Assembly (NCBI RefSeq): GCF_000744785.1
Contig: NZ_JQMO01000002.1
Span: 1,240,001 to 1,304,000, forward strand
Length of the DNA: 64,000 nt
Source: Kitasatospora azatica KCTC 9699
GTDB lineage: Bacteria > Actinomycetota > Actinomycetes > Streptomycetales > Streptomycetaceae
Direction: 5' to 3'
A program made the translations under genes and the position numbers. Positions 41,680 to 53,098 of this stretch are shown piece by piece (within the stretch, counting starts at the first letter, position 1; each line of letters begins with the position of its first letter). The notes beneath the pieces were generated by a model that saw only the letters and a list, made by a program, of their open reading frames with translations, was not told the origin of the DNA and ran no database searches.

Positions 41680-42909
41680 GTGAGCAGCGACCCGTGGGGC
41701 CGTGTCGACGAGCAGGGGACCGTCTACGTCAGGACCGCCGAGGGCGAACGCGTCGTCGGCTCCTGGCAGGCGGGCTCTCCTGAAGAGGCTCTCGCCTACT
41801 TCGAGCGCAAGTACCAGGGCCTGTCCGCCGAGATCGGTCTGCTGGAGCACCGGGTGCGCAAGACCGACCTGGCGGCCAAGGACGCGCAGACCGCGCTGGA
41901 CCACCTGCGGGCGCAGGTGGTCGAGGCGCACGCGGTCGGCGACCTGGACGCGCTCGCCAAGCGGCTCGACACGCTGGCCGGCGAGATCGAGTCCCGCCAG
42001 GTGGAGCGCAAGGCGGCCCGGGCCAAGGCGGCCGACGAGACCCGTGCGGCCAAGGAGGCGCTGGTCGCCGAGGCCGAGCAGCTCGCCGAGTCCACCCAGT
42101 GGCGGGAGGCCGGCGACCGGCTGCGCGCCCTGGTGGACACCTGGAAGGGCCTGCCGCGTCTGGACCGCAAGAGCGACGACGAGCTGTGGCACCGCTTCTC
42201 GCACGCCCGGTCGGTCTTCTCCAAGCACCGCAAGGCGCACTTCGCTCAGCTGGACGCCGAGCGTGAGCAGGCCAGGGCGGTCAAGGAGCGGCTGGTCACC
42301 GAGGCCGAGGCGCTGTCCAGCTCCACCGAGTGGGGCGACACCGCGGCCCGCTACCGCGACCTGATGGCGCAGTGGAAGGCCGCGGGCCGTGCGCAGCGCG
42401 ACGCCGAGGACGAGCTGTGGGCGCGGTTCCGCGGCGCCCAGGACGTCTTCTTCCAGGCCCGTTCGGCGGTCTTCACCGAGCGCGACGCGGAGCAGACCGA
42501 GAACCAGAAGCTCAAGGAGGCGCTGGCCACCGAGGCCGAGGCGATCCTGCCGATCACCGACCTGAAGGCGGCCAAGGCGGCGCTGCGCGACGTCAGCGAG
42601 CGCTGGGAGGCGATCGGGCACGTGCCGCGCGACGCCAAGCCGCGGCTGGACGGGCGGCTCAACTCGGTGGAGCGGGCGATCCGCGAGGCCGAGGAGGCCG
42701 AGTGGCAGCGCTCCAACCCGGAGGCCAAGGCGCGGGCCACCGGCATGACCAGCCTGCTCCAGGCGGCGGTGGACAAGCTCCAGGCCGAGCTCAACAAGGC
42801 CCGCGCCGCGGGCAACGCGAGCAAGGTCGCCAAGCTGGAGAGCGAGCTGGCGGGCCGTCAGGCGCTGCTGGACCAGGCGCTGAAGAGCCTGCAGGAGTTC
42901 AGCGGCTGA
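41680..42909 (+). CDS. DUF349 repeat protein
   Basis: A 409-residue, almost wholly helical protein, with several DUF349 repeats recognisable by WKAAGRAQRDAEDELWARFRGAQDVFF and similar DELWHRFSHAR blocks. The C-terminus (SLLQAAVDKLQAELNKARAAGNASKVAKLESEL) is a predicted coiled coil. Function unknown. GTG start preceded by GGAGGAGG. TATAGGGT at 41531-41538 may be the -10, with a weak TGGTCG -35 17 nt before TAGGGT. Convergent with relA. Confidence 0.85.
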   Translation: MSSDPWGRVDEQGTVYVRTAEGERVVGSWQAGSPEEALAYFERKYQGLSAEIGLLEHRVRKTDLAAKDAQTALDHLRAQVVEAHAVGDLDALAKRLDTLAGEIESRQVERKAARAKAADETRAAKEALVAEAEQLAESTQWREAGDRLRALVDTWKGLPRLDRKSDDELWHRFSHARSVFSKHRKAHFAQLDAEREQARAVKERLVTEAEALSSSTEWGDTAARYRDLMAQWKAAGRAQRDAEDELWARFRGAQDVFFQARSAVFTERDAEQTENQKLKEALATEAEAILPITDLKAAKAALRDVSERWEAIGHVPRDAKPRLDGRLNSVERAIREAEEAEWQRSNPEAKARATGMTSLLQAAVDKLQAELNKARAAGNASKVAKLESELAGRQALLDQALKSLQEFSG

Positions 42910-42939
42910 CCCCGGAGCCCGAGCAGAACCGAGCCCGAA

Positions 42940-42980
42940 CGGAAAGGGCCCCACCGTTGCGAACGGTGGGGCCCTTTCCG
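42940..42980. terminator. Bidirectional terminator between DUF349 gene and relA
   Basis: A perfect 19-bp stem (42940-42958 with 42962-42980) and a GCG loop, built around GGAAAGGGCCCC, lies between two convergent stop codons. The A/T-rich stem bases give a partial T-run in each direction. Confidence 0.85.
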
Positions 42981-42988
42981 TATCGGCC

Positions 42989-45460
<2,472 letters not shown>

Positions 45461-45493
45461 TGACACTCCTCGGTACGCACCGGATGAACCTTC

Positions 45494-45499
45494 ATGGTA
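45494..45499 (-). promoter_or_regulatory. Possible relA -10 element
   Basis: TACCAT on the minus strand, in the context GCTCGGTACCAT, which is also found upstream of thrS. No clear -35. Confidence 0.35.
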
Positions 45500-45544
45500 C
45501 CGAGCTGGGCGCGCCGACGTTTCGCCGCCCGGGGGCTGACATGC

Positions 45545-45580
45545 CGAGAGCGGCGGTCGCCACCGCGACCACCGCTCTCG
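45545..45580 (-). terminator. apt terminator
   Basis: CGAGAGCGG and CCGCTCTCG form a 9-bp stem, continued by GGTCGC/GCGACC after one mismatch, with a CACC loop. It lies 32 nt after the apt stop and separates the sec operon from relA. Confidence 0.75.
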
Positions 45581-45612
45581 TTGCTGCTCCGCGAGCTACT
45601 GCTCGGGCCTAC

Positions 45613-46158
45613 TCAGACCGTGACCAGGGTCTCCAGCGGCGCGCCGCCCAGGTGCGGGGCGAGCTTCGCGCGCCCGTCCAGGAAGCCGAGCTCCATCAGC
45701 ACGACCACGCCGACCAGCTGGGCGCCGGTCCGCTGGACCAGGTCCAGCGAGGCGGCGATGGTGCCGCCGGTGGCCAGCACGTCGTCCACCACCAGCACCC
45801 GCTCACCCGGCGCGAAGGCGTCGCACTGCACCTCCAGGGTGGCCGAGCCGTACTCCAGGTCGTAGGACTGCTGGAACACCTCGCCGGGCAGCTTGCCCTT
45901 CTTGCGGATCGGCACGAAGCCGAGCCCGGCCGCGAAGGCCGCCGGAGCCGCGAGCACGAAACCGCGCGCCTCCAGGCCCACGATCTTGGTCGCCCCGAGC
46001 TCCTCGGCCCGGCCCGCCAGCGCCTTGGTCAGGGCCGCGAAGGCCTCGGCGTCGGCGAGCAGCGGGGCGATGTCCTTGAACAGCACCCCCGGCTTCGGGT
46101 AGTCGGGGACGTCCCGGATCCTGCTGGTGAGCAGGTCGGCCAGGAGTGTGTCAGTCAC
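45613..46158 (-). CDS. apt: Adenine phosphoribosyltransferase
   Basis: Salvages adenine to AMP with PRPP. At 181 residues it has the Apt signature GFVLAAPAAFAAGLGFVPIRKKGKLPG and the PRPP loop VLVVDDVLATGGT (about 122-134), plus the N-terminal DVPDYPKPGVLFKDI. GTG start with AAGG just upstream, 17 nt after secF, so it belongs to the yajC-secD-secF-apt transcript, an order also known upstream of relA in related genomes. Confidence 0.95.
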   Translation of the reverse strand: MTDTLLADLLTSRIRDVPDYPKPGVLFKDIAPLLADAEAFAALTKALAGRAEELGATKIVGLEARGFVLAAPAAFAAGLGFVPIRKKGKLPGEVFQQSYDLEYGSATLEVQCDAFAPGERVLVVDDVLATGGTIAASLDLVQRTGAQLVGVVVLMELGFLDGRAKLAPHLGGAPLETLVTV

Positions 46159-46175
46159 AGGGTTTCCTTCAGGGC

Positions 46176-47300
46176 TCAGCGCTTGCCGGACGGACGGCCC
46201 TTGCCACGGGCCCGGTTGACCGGCTGGTTACGCTGACCGACCATACCCGCAGCCACGCTGTCCACCACCACGTCCTCGGCCTCGTCGGAGACGCCCTCGC
46301 CGGCCGCCTCGGCCGCGGCCGCGGCCTTGGCATCCGCCGCGCGGCGCTGGGCGACCCGCTTGGCGAGCGCCTTCATCTCCGGGGTCTGCTCCTTGAGCTG
46401 CGCGAGCAGCGGGGTGGCGACGCAGATCGAGGAGTAGGCACCGGCCGACAGACCGATGAACAGCGCCAGCGAGATGTCGTTCAGGGTGCCGGCGCCGAGC
46501 AGGCCGCCGCCGATGAAGAGCAGCGCCGCGACCGGCAGCAGGGCGACCACGGTGGTGTTCAGCGAACGCACCAGGGTCTGGTTGAGGCCCGCGTTGGCCG
46601 CCTCGCTGTAGGTGAGCTTGTTCTGCTTCTCCAGGTTCTTGGTGTTCTCCTTCACGGTGTCGAAGACGACGACCGTGTCGTAGAGCGAGTAACCGAGGAT
46701 CGTCAGGAAGCCGATCACCGTACCGGGGGTGACCTCGAAGCCGACCAGGGCGTAGACGCCGATGGTGATCAGCAGGTCGTGGATGAGGGCGACCAGGGCG
46801 GCCACCGCCATCCGCCACTCGAAGGCGATCGCCAGGTAGGCGGTGACCAGGACCATGAAGATGACCAGGCCGAGCAGCGCCTTCTGGGAGATCTGGTGAC
46901 CCCAGCTGGGGCCGACCACCTGGGCGTTGATGTCCGAGCTCGGCACCGACAGGTCGGTGGAGAGCTGCTTGACGACGGTGTCCGAGGACACCTTCTCGCC
47001 GGAGCTGACCTGGATCCGGATCTTGCCGTCACCGGTGGACTGCACCTGGGAGGTGGAGTCGCCGACGATCTTGTCGATCTCGGTCTGCGCCTGGCTGACC
47101 GACAGGCCGGCCTTCTGCACGGTGTAGACCGAGCCGCCCTTGAACTCGATGCCCAGGTGCAGGCCGATCACGGTCAGACCGATCAGCGCCGCGCCGGCGA
47201 TCGCCGCGGAGATGCTGTACCAGAGCTTGCGCCGGCCGACGAAGTCGAAGCTGACCTCGCCCTGGTAGAGACGGTGGCCGAGGTTGCTGAAGCGCGACAT
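46176..47300 (-). CDS. secF: Protein translocase subunit SecF
   Basis: Membrane subunit of SecDF, which uses the proton-motive force to help release exported proteins from SecYEG. The 374-residue protein has six predicted membrane helices, an extracytoplasmic loop after helix 1, and the conserved VIGFLTILGYSLYDTVVVFDTVKEN region of helix 4-5 and SLNTTVVALLPV. The C-terminus is a charged Ala-rich tail. ATG start 4 nt after the secD stop. Confidence 0.95.
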   Translation of the reverse strand: MSRFSNLGHRLYQGEVSFDFVGRRKLWYSISAAIAGAALIGLTVIGLHLGIEFKGGSVYTVQKAGLSVSQAQTEIDKIVGDSTSQVQSTGDGKIRIQVSSGEKVSSDTVVKQLSTDLSVPSSDINAQVVGPSWGHQISQKALLGLVIFMVLVTAYLAIAFEWRMAVAALVALIHDLLITIGVYALVGFEVTPGTVIGFLTILGYSLYDTVVVFDTVKENTKNLEKQNKLTYSEAANAGLNQTLVRSLNTTVVALLPVAALLFIGGGLLGAGTLNDISLALFIGLSAGAYSSICVATPLLAQLKEQTPEMKALAKRVAQRRAADAKAAAAAEAAGEGVSDEAEDVVVDSVAAGMVGQRNQPVNRARGKGRPSGKR

Positions 47301-47304
47301 TGCG

Positions 47305-49146
47305 TCAGGCCTCCTTGACGGCGGCGGAGGTGGCGGGGCGACGACGGCTGCTCCGCAGCGGCGGGCGGGCGCCCAGGCGCTTCGGGTCCAGGCCGGACCA
47401 GGGGTGACCCTCGGCGAAGAACTTCTTCCGCGCCAGCAGTGTGATCAGCGGCTTGGTGAACAGGAAGATCACCACGATGTCGAGCAGGGTGGTCAGGCCC
47501 AGGGTGAAGGCGAAGCCCTGCACCTTGCCGACCGAGACGAAGTACAGCACCGCGGCACACAGGAACGACACGAAGTCGGAGACCAGGATGGTGCGGCGGG
47601 CGCGCGGCCAGGCGCGCTGGACGGCCGGGCGCAGCGGGGCGCCCTCGCGGACCTCGTCGCGGATGCGTTCGAAGTACACGATGAAGGAGTCCGCTGTGAT
47701 ACCGATCGCCACGATCGCACCGCAGACCGCCGGCAGGTTCAGCGCGAAGCCGATGCCGGCGCCGAGCAGGGCCATGATCGAGTAGGTCAGGATCGCGGAG
47801 ACCACCAGACCGGCGATCGAGACCAGGCCCAGACCGCGGTAGTAGATCAGCGAGTAGAGGACCACCAGCGCCAGGCCGATCGCGCCGGCGATCAGACCGG
47901 CGTGCAGCTGGTCGCCACCGAGCTGCGCGGTGACGGTGGTGATGTCGCTCTTGTCGAAGCTCAGCGGCAGGGCGCCGAAGCTCAGCACGTTGGCCAGGCC
48001 GGTGGCCTGGTCCTGGCTGAAGGTGCCGGAGATCACGGCGCTGCCGCCGGTGATCGACTGCTGCACGTACGGGTGCGAGACGACCTTGCCGTCCAGCACG
48101 ATGGCGAACTGGTTGGCCGGGGCCTGCTGGGCGGCGAGCTTGCCGGTGGTGTCCGCGAAGGCCTTGGAGCCGGTGTCGTTGAAGGCCAGCTGGACCTGCC
48201 AGCCGGCGGCACGCTGGGTGTCGTAGCCGGCCTGGGCCTTGGAGATGTCCGAGCCGTTGACCGCGACCGGGCCGAGCGCGAACTTGAACCAGGTGCCCTG
48301 CTCCTTGTCGTAGGAGCAGGCCACCGCGTTCTTGCTCGGGTCGGTGCCCTGGTAGTCCTGGCGCTGGGTGGCGTTGGAGCAGTCCAGCGAGGTGAACTGC
48401 TGCTGCAGCTCGGCGGGGACGGTGCCCTGGGTGGTCAGCGCGGTGATGTCCGCGTTGCTCGGGGCGGAGGGCGCGGCGGAGGCGCTGGGCGCGGCACTGC
48501 CGCTGGAGTTCGCCGAGGCGGAAGCGGAGCCGGAGGCCGGCGCGGAGGCGCTGCTGCTCGGGTCTGCGGCCTTCAGACCGTCGGAGACGGCGCGGCCGGC
48601 CTTGGACGGGCTGGCGCTCGCACTGCCGCTCGCGCTGGGCGAGCCGGCCGCGGCCGAGGCGCCACTGGCGGACGCCGAGGCGCTCGGCGAAGCACTGCCG
48701 CTCGGCGAGGCGCTGCCACTGGGCTTGGCGCTGGGGGCGACGGGAGGCTGACCCGACATCGCGGTGGCCAGCACCGGCCGGAAGTAGAGCTTGGCCGTGG
48801 TGCCGACCTGCTCGGCGGCCTGCTGGCTGTTGGTCCCCCGGGGGATGTTGACAATGATGTTGTCATTGCCCTGGGTCTGGACCTCGGCCTCGGAGACACC
48901 GAAGGCATTGACTCGCTTCTGGATGATCCCGACCGCGATGTCCATGTTGGACTGGTTGATCGCGGCCTTGTCCGTGGACTTGGCGGTCAGCGTGATGCTG
49001 GTGCCGCCGGCGAGATCGATCCCGAGGCGAGGCGTCCTGTGGCCCGTCCCGAACATGAGGGCGACCAGTCCGACGGTGACCACCAGGATGAGGGCCAAAG
49101 CCCGCCCCGGATAACCGTCGCGCGGACGCGACTTGGGTGTTGCCAC
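47305..49146 (-). CDS. secD: Protein translocase subunit SecD
   Basis: Partner of SecF. The 613-residue protein has TM1 (about 17-33), the P1 extracytoplasmic head with RLGIDLAGGTSITL, and five C-terminal helices with the proton-path-region segments GGDQLHAGLIAGAIGLALV and AIGITADSFIVYFERIRDE. A roughly 97-residue Ser/Ala/Pro/Gly-rich insert (about 135-231) interrupts P1. Start taken as GTG at 49146 (VATPKSRPRDG), which has GGGAG upstream; the in-frame ATG at 49170 has no ribosome-binding site. Confidence 0.93.
   Translation of the reverse strand: MATPKSRPRDGYPGRALALILVVTVGLVALMFGTGHRTPRLGIDLAGGTSITLTAKSTDKAAINQSNMDIAVGIIQKRVNAFGVSEAEVQTQGNDNIIVNIPRGTNSQQAAEQVGTTAKLYFRPVLATAMSGQPPVAPSAKPSGSASPSGSASPSASASASGASAAAGSPSASGSASASPSKAGRAVSDGLKAADPSSSASAPASGSASASANSSGSAAPSASAAPSAPSNADITALTTQGTVPAELQQQFTSLDCSNATQRQDYQGTDPSKNAVACSYDKEQGTWFKFALGPVAVNGSDISKAQAGYDTQRAAGWQVQLAFNDTGSKAFADTTGKLAAQQAPANQFAIVLDGKVVSHPYVQQSITGGSAVISGTFSQDQATGLANVLSFGALPLSFDKSDITTVTAQLGGDQLHAGLIAGAIGLALVVLYSLIYYRGLGLVSIAGLVVSAILTYSIMALLGAGIGFALNLPAVCGAIVAIGITADSFIVYFERIRDEVREGAPLRPAVQRAWPRARRTILVSDFVSFLCAAVLYFVSVGKVQGFAFTLGLTTLLDIVVIFLFTKPLITLLARKKFFAEGHPWSGLDPKRLGARPPLRSSRRRPATSAAVKEA
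48454..48744 (-). repeat. Ser/Ala/Pro-rich low-complexity insert in secD
   Basis: This stretch encodes a run of [20 protein letters not shown] residues, followed by AGRAVSDGLKAADP and another Ser/Ala run. It falls in the extracytoplasmic P1 domain. Confidence 0.75.
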
Positions 49147-49182
49147 CTTGCTCGTTTCTCCCTGTCCCATGCCGTCGGCACA

Positions 49183-49215
49183 GCGCCGCCGGCCTGCGCA
49201 GGCAGGGGGCGGCGC
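49183..49215 (-). promoter_or_regulatory. Hairpin between yajC and secD
   Basis: GCGCCGCC (49183-49190) pairs with GGCGGCGC (49208-49215), with the palindrome GCCTGCGCAGGC inside. It occupies the 108-nt yajC-secD gap, 37 nt before the secD start, and could act as an mRNA stability or processing element. Confidence 0.45.
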
Positions 49216-49254
49216 GAACCGCGGACAACCGTGAAGTGGTGCAGACCGCCCGAA

Positions 49255-49641
49255 CTACTTGGCTGCGGGCTTCTCGCTGTCGGTCTTGTCGAGGCTGATG
49301 GCCTCGTCCGACGCCGCGTCCTCGACGGACTCGGTCTCGACACCATCGAGCGACGCGTCCTCCTCGGGACGGCCGTTGATGATCTCGTCGTACTCCTGCG
49401 GGTCGATCACCGCGGCGATGGCGTTCTTCGCGAAGTGGGTCACCACGCCGGGCGCGAGCTCCAGCTCGACGGTGGAGTCGTTGACCGACTTCACCGTCGC
49501 GTACAGCCCCCCGATGGTCCGCACGGCGGAGCCCTCAGTCATGGCCGACTGCATGGTCTGCGCCTGCTGCTGCCGCTTCTTCTGCGATCGGAACATCAGG
49601 AAGATCGCGGCGATCGGGAGGAGAAAAATGATCATTTGCAC
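49255..49641 (-). CDS. yajC: Preprotein translocase subunit YajC
   Basis: Small SecDF-associated membrane protein of 128 residues. One helix at about 3-17 (MIIFLLPIAAIFLMF), then RSQKKRQQQAQ and the YajC signature AVRTIGGLYATVKSVNDSTVELELAPGV; the C-terminus is acidic (EEDASLDGVETESVEDAAS). GTG start at 49641, AAGGA upstream; an ATG two codons later is possible. First gene of the yajC-secD-secF-apt operon. Confidence 0.93.
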   Translation of the reverse strand: MQMIIFLLPIAAIFLMFRSQKKRQQQAQTMQSAMTEGSAVRTIGGLYATVKSVNDSTVELELAPGVVTHFAKNAIAAVIDPQEYDEIINGRPEEDASLDGVETESVEDAASDEAISLDKTDSEKPAAK

Positions 49642-49725
49642 AGCTGACAGGGTCCTTTACGGGCATCTGACGGATGGCCCAGTGGCGATGGTCGGCCCGC
49701 CAGGCGAGACGGGGCGGTCCGGCGA

Positions 49726-49754
49726 AGTCTAGGAGACCCGCTCTGATCGGACAA
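49726..49754 (-). promoter_or_regulatory. yajC-secDF-apt promoter
   Basis: TTGTCC (plus-strand 49749-49754) and TAGACT (49726-49731) on the minus strand are separated by exactly 17 nt, a good vegetative promoter. Start near 49719, leader about 80 nt. Confidence 0.65.
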
Positions 49755-49825
49755 CGCCAAGCATCGCATCCTGCCGCCGAAGGTGGCGAGTCCCTGACGT
49801 GTCCCGTCTCACAATGCCCCTCGGC

Positions 49826-50902
49826 TCAGGGCTCGGCGGTGCCGAACAGCTCCTGCTGCGGGGGCACGCTACCGCGTCCGGCCTGGACCGGTGGCGTCAG
49901 GCCCAGGTGCTGCCAGGCGGCGGCGGTGGCGATCCGCCCGCGCGGGGTACGGGCCAGCAGTCCCTCGCGCACCAGGAAGGGCTCGGCCACCTCCTCGACC
50001 GTCTCGGCCTCCTCCCCCACCGCGACGGCCAGCGTTGACAGGCCCACCGGACCGCCACCGAACAGTCGCAGCAGCGCGTGCAGGACCGCCCGGTCGAGGC
50101 GGTCCAGACCGCGCTCGTCCACCTCGTAGACCTGCAGCGCGCGAGCGGCGATCCGCTGGTCGACCACGCCGTCGTGCTCGACCTGGGCGTAGTCGCGGAC
50201 CCGGCGCAGCAGCCGGTTGGCGATCCGCGGGGTGCCGCGCGAGCGGCCGGCGATCTCGGCGGCGCCGGCCGGGTCGATCTCGACGTCCAGCAGCGCGGCC
50301 GAGCGGTGCACCACCCGCTGCAGCTCGGCGGGGGCGTAGAACTCCATGTGGCCGGTGAAGCCGAACCGGTCGCGCAGCGGGGGCGGCAGCAGGCCGGCCC
50401 GGGTGGTCGCGCCGACCAGGGTGAACGGCGGCAGCTCCAGCGGGATCGCGGTGGCGCCGGGGCCCTTGCCGACGATCACGTCGACCCGGTAGTCCTCCAT
50501 CGCCATGTAGAGCATCTCCTCGGCCGGCCGGGACATCCGGTGGATCTCGTCGAGGAAGAGCACCTCGCCCTCGGTCAGCGAGGAGAGGATCGCGGCCAGG
50601 TCGCCGGCGTGCTGGATGGCCGGCCCGGAGGTGATCCGGATCGGCGCGTTCAGCTCGGCGGCGATGATCATCGACAGGGTGGTCTTGCCGAGCCCGGGCG
50701 GGCCGCTGAGCAGCACGTGGTCCGGGGCGCTGCCGCGCTTGCGGGCGGCCCGCAGCACCAGCGACAGCTGCTCGCGGACCCGCTCCTGACCGATGAACTC
50801 GTCCAGCAGCTTGGGCCGCAGCGCCGCCTCGACCGCCTGGTCCGCGTCGTCGGCCGCGGCGCCCACCAACCGGTCGGCGGAGTCGGAGTCGTACGGGCTC
50901 AT
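49826..50902 (-). CDS. ruvB: Holliday junction branch migration helicase RuvB
   Basis: AAA+ motor that, with RuvA, drives branch migration. The 358-residue protein has Walker [12 protein letters not shown], Walker B FLDEIHRM, sensor 1 GATTRAG, the arginine-finger [19 protein letters not shown] region, and the C-terminal winged helix ([11 protein letters not shown]). I chose ATG at 50902, with GGAG upstream, over TTG at 50917. It lies 75 nt after ruvA, on the same strand as ruvC-ruvA. Confidence 0.96.
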   Translation of the reverse strand: MSPYDSDSADRLVGAAADDADQAVEAALRPKLLDEFIGQERVREQLSLVLRAARKRGSAPDHVLLSGPPGLGKTTLSMIIAAELNAPIRITSGPAIQHAGDLAAILSSLTEGEVLFLDEIHRMSRPAEEMLYMAMEDYRVDVIVGKGPGATAIPLELPPFTLVGATTRAGLLPPPLRDRFGFTGHMEFYAPAELQRVVHRSAALLDVEIDPAGAAEIAGRSRGTPRIANRLLRRVRDYAQVEHDGVVDQRIAARALQVYEVDERGLDRLDRAVLHALLRLFGGGPVGLSTLAVAVGEEAETVEEVAEPFLVREGLLARTPRGRIATAAAWQHLGLTPPVQAGRGSVPPQQELFGTAEP

Positions 50903-50977
50903 GAAAGCGGGCTCCAAGTCGACAAAGTGACGAGTAGTCAGGGAGATCTAGGAACAGAGCAGGGTCATCGGGTGCGG

Positions 50978-51589
50978 CTACCGGGTGCGGTTGAGGCTGC
51001 GCAGCGCGGACTTCAACAGGGCGCCCACATCGGTGCGCTGCTGTGCCTCGGCCTCCGGGGTGACGGCGGCCACCGCCTCCTCGGCCTCGCGCGGAGCGTA
51101 GCCCAACCCGACCAGGGCCGCGTGCAGCTGCTCGCTCCAGGGCGCCGGCCCGCTGGCCACCGGCTGCTGGGCCGGCACGCTGCCGTGCGGGGCGCCGAGC
51201 TTGTCCTTGTACTCGAGCAGCAGCTTCTGGGCGAGCTTGGGGCCGATCCGCGGCACCGCGGTCAGCGACTTGGCGTCGCCCTGGGCGACCGCCCGGCGCA
51301 GCTCGTCCGGGGTGAAGACGCCGAGCATGGCCAGCGCCATGGTGGCGGCCACGCCACTGGCGGTGAGCAGGATCTCGAAGGTGGCCCGCTCGTCCTCGTC
51401 GGCGAAACCGTAGAGGGTGAGCGAGTCCTCCTTGACGATCAGCGAGGTGGTGAGCCTGGTGTGCTGGCCGATCCTCAGCTCGGCGAGGGTCCGGGGCGTG
51501 CACTTGACCAGCATGCCGACCCCTCCCACCTCGACCACCGCGCTGCCCGGGGTGATGGCGGCGACCGGGCCCTGGACGAAGGCGATCAC
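50978..51589 (-). CDS. ruvA: Holliday junction DNA helicase subunit RuvA
   Basis: Binds four-way junctions as a tetramer and recruits RuvB. The 203-residue protein has domain I ([21 protein letters not shown]), helix-hairpin-helix motifs in domain II ([40 protein letters not shown]), and the RuvB-binding C-terminal domain III ([19 protein letters not shown]). GTG start overlapping the ruvC stop as GTGA. Confidence 0.96.
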   Translation of the reverse strand: MIAFVQGPVAAITPGSAVVEVGGVGMLVKCTPRTLAELRIGQHTRLTTSLIVKEDSLTLYGFADEDERATFEILLTASGVAATMALAMLGVFTPDELRRAVAQGDAKSLTAVPRIGPKLAQKLLLEYKDKLGAPHGSVPAQQPVASGPAPWSEQLHAALVGLGYAPREAEEAVAAVTPEAEAQQRTDVGALLKSALRSLNRTR

Positions 51590-52113
51590 GGGCGGTACTC
51601 CTTGCGGGTTCTGGCCACGGCTGCGGCGATTTTGTCGGCGGCGCTGCCGCGCCAGATGTGACAGATCGCCAGCGCCAGGGCGTCGGCGGCGTCGGCGGGC
51701 TTGGGCGGGGCGTCCAGTCGCAGCAGCCTGGTCACCATGGCGGTGACCTGGGCCTTGTCGGCCCGCCCCGAGCCGGTGACGGCGGCCTTGACCTCGCTCG
51801 GGGTGTGCAGCACCACCGGTATCCCGCGCCGGGTGGCGCAGAGCATCGCCACCGCGCTGGCCTGCGCGGTGCCCATCACGGTGGACACGTTGTGCTGGGC
51901 GAAGACCCGCTCGATCGCGACCACGTCGGGCCGGTGGGTCTCCACCCACTCCTCCAGACCCTGCTCGATCGCCAGCAGCCGCAGCGGCACCTCGTACTCG
52001 GCGGGGGTGCGCACCACGCCGACCGCGACCATCCGCAGCGGTCGGCCCGGCGCGCCGTCGACCACGCCGACACCGCACCTGGTCAGCCCGGGGTCCACAC
52101 CCAGTACCCGCAC
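51586..52113 (-). CDS. ruvC: Crossover junction endodeoxyribonuclease RuvC
   Basis: Resolves Holliday junctions by paired nicks. The 175-residue RNase H-fold enzyme has all four catalytic acids: Asp7 (GVDPG), Glu68 (VAIERVF), Asp141 and Asp144 ([10 protein letters not shown]). GTG start at 52113, 7 nt after AAGGG. First of ruvC-ruvA-ruvB; TAGGGT at 52146-52151 on the minus strand is a possible -10. Confidence 0.95.
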   Translation of the reverse strand: MRVLGVDPGLTRCGVGVVDGAPGRPLRMVAVGVVRTPAEYEVPLRLLAIEQGLEEWVETHRPDVVAIERVFAQHNVSTVMGTAQASAVAMLCATRRGIPVVLHTPSEVKAAVTGSGRADKAQVTAMVTRLLRLDAPPKPADAADALALAICHIWRGSAADKIAAAVARTRKEYRP

Positions 52114-52205
52114 GCTCCCACCCTTCGTCAGTCGTGCCTGGTCAGACCCTAGCTGCCGGCACTGACAGCGCCCTCGGCGACACCTGGCCCCCGGCACCAA
52201 TGACA

Positions 52206-52240
52206 CCGGCCCGGCAGTCCCGCGGGGACCACCGGGCCGG
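52206..52240 (-). terminator. yebC terminator
   Basis: CCGGCCCGG (52206-52214) pairs with CCGGGCCGG (52232-52240), with an inner GTCCC-GCG-GGGAC hairpin. It lies 14 nt after the yebC stop, ahead of ruvC. Confidence 0.65.
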
Positions 52241-52254
52241 ACGGGGCGTCAGGA

Positions 52255-53019
52255 CTACTCGGCGTCGAGCTGCGCGCCGACCTCGTCGGAGATGTCGAAG
52301 TTGGCGAAGACGTTCTGCACGTCGTCGCTGTCCTCCAGCGCGTCGATCAGCTTCAAGATCTTGCGGGCGCCGTCCACGTCCAGCTCGACCTGCATGCTGG
52401 GCACGAAGTTGGCCTCGGCCGAGTCGTAGTCCAGGCCGGCGTCCACCAGCGCGCTGCGGACCGCGACCAGGTCGGTGGCCTCGGAGAGCACCTCGAGGGT
52501 GTCGCCGAGGTCGTTGACCTCCTCGACGTCCAGGCCGGCCTCGAGCACGACCTCGAGGACCTTGTCCTCGTCCACGCCGTCGCTCTTGGGGACGATGACC
52601 TGGCCCTTGCGGTTGAACAGGTACGAGACCGAACCCGGGTCGGCCATCGAGCCGCCGTTGCGGGTCATCGCCACGCGCACGTCGGAGGCGGCGCGGTTGC
52701 GGTTGTCGGTCAGGCACTCGATCAGCACCGCGACACCGTTCGGGCCGTAGCCCTCGTACATGATCGTGGCGTAGTCGGCGCCGCCGGCCTCGAGGCCGCC
52801 GCCGCGCTTGACCGCGCGGTTGATGTTGTCGATCGGGACCGAGCTCTTCTTGGCCTTCTGGATGGCGTCGTAGAGCGTCGGGTTGCCGGCCGGGTCGGGC
52901 CCGCCGGTCTTCGCCGCCACCTCGATGTTCTTGATCATCTTGGCGAAGAGCTTGCCGCGCTTGGCGTCGATCACGGCCTTCTTGTGCTTGGTGGTAGCCC
53001 ACTTAGAGTGGCCGGACAT
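52255..53019 (-). CDS. YebC/PmpR family protein
   Basis: A 254-residue member of the YebC/TACO1 family with the signature [25 protein letters not shown] and the [25 protein letters not shown] block. Long annotated as a transcriptional regulator; recent work on the family points to a role in translation of proline-rich stretches, which would fit a proteome with long Pro-rich regions such as mltG here. Start ATG at 53019, 6 nt after AAGGAG, not the GTG one codon earlier. It sits upstream of ruvC, as in many bacteria. Confidence 0.93.
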   Translation of the reverse strand: MSGHSKWATTKHKKAVIDAKRGKLFAKMIKNIEVAAKTGGPDPAGNPTLYDAIQKAKKSSVPIDNINRAVKRGGGLEAGGADYATIMYEGYGPNGVAVLIECLTDNRNRAASDVRVAMTRNGGSMADPGSVSYLFNRKGQVIVPKSDGVDEDKVLEVVLEAGLDVEEVNDLGDTLEVLSEATDLVAVRSALVDAGLDYDSAEANFVPSMQVELDVDGARKILKLIDALEDSDDVQNVFANFDISDEVGAQLDAE

Positions 53020-53098
53020 CACCAGCTCCTTTACGTCGCCAAAGGGGAATGAAACAGAGGAGATCTTACCGGTGTCGGGACGGCTGGACGGGCACCGG

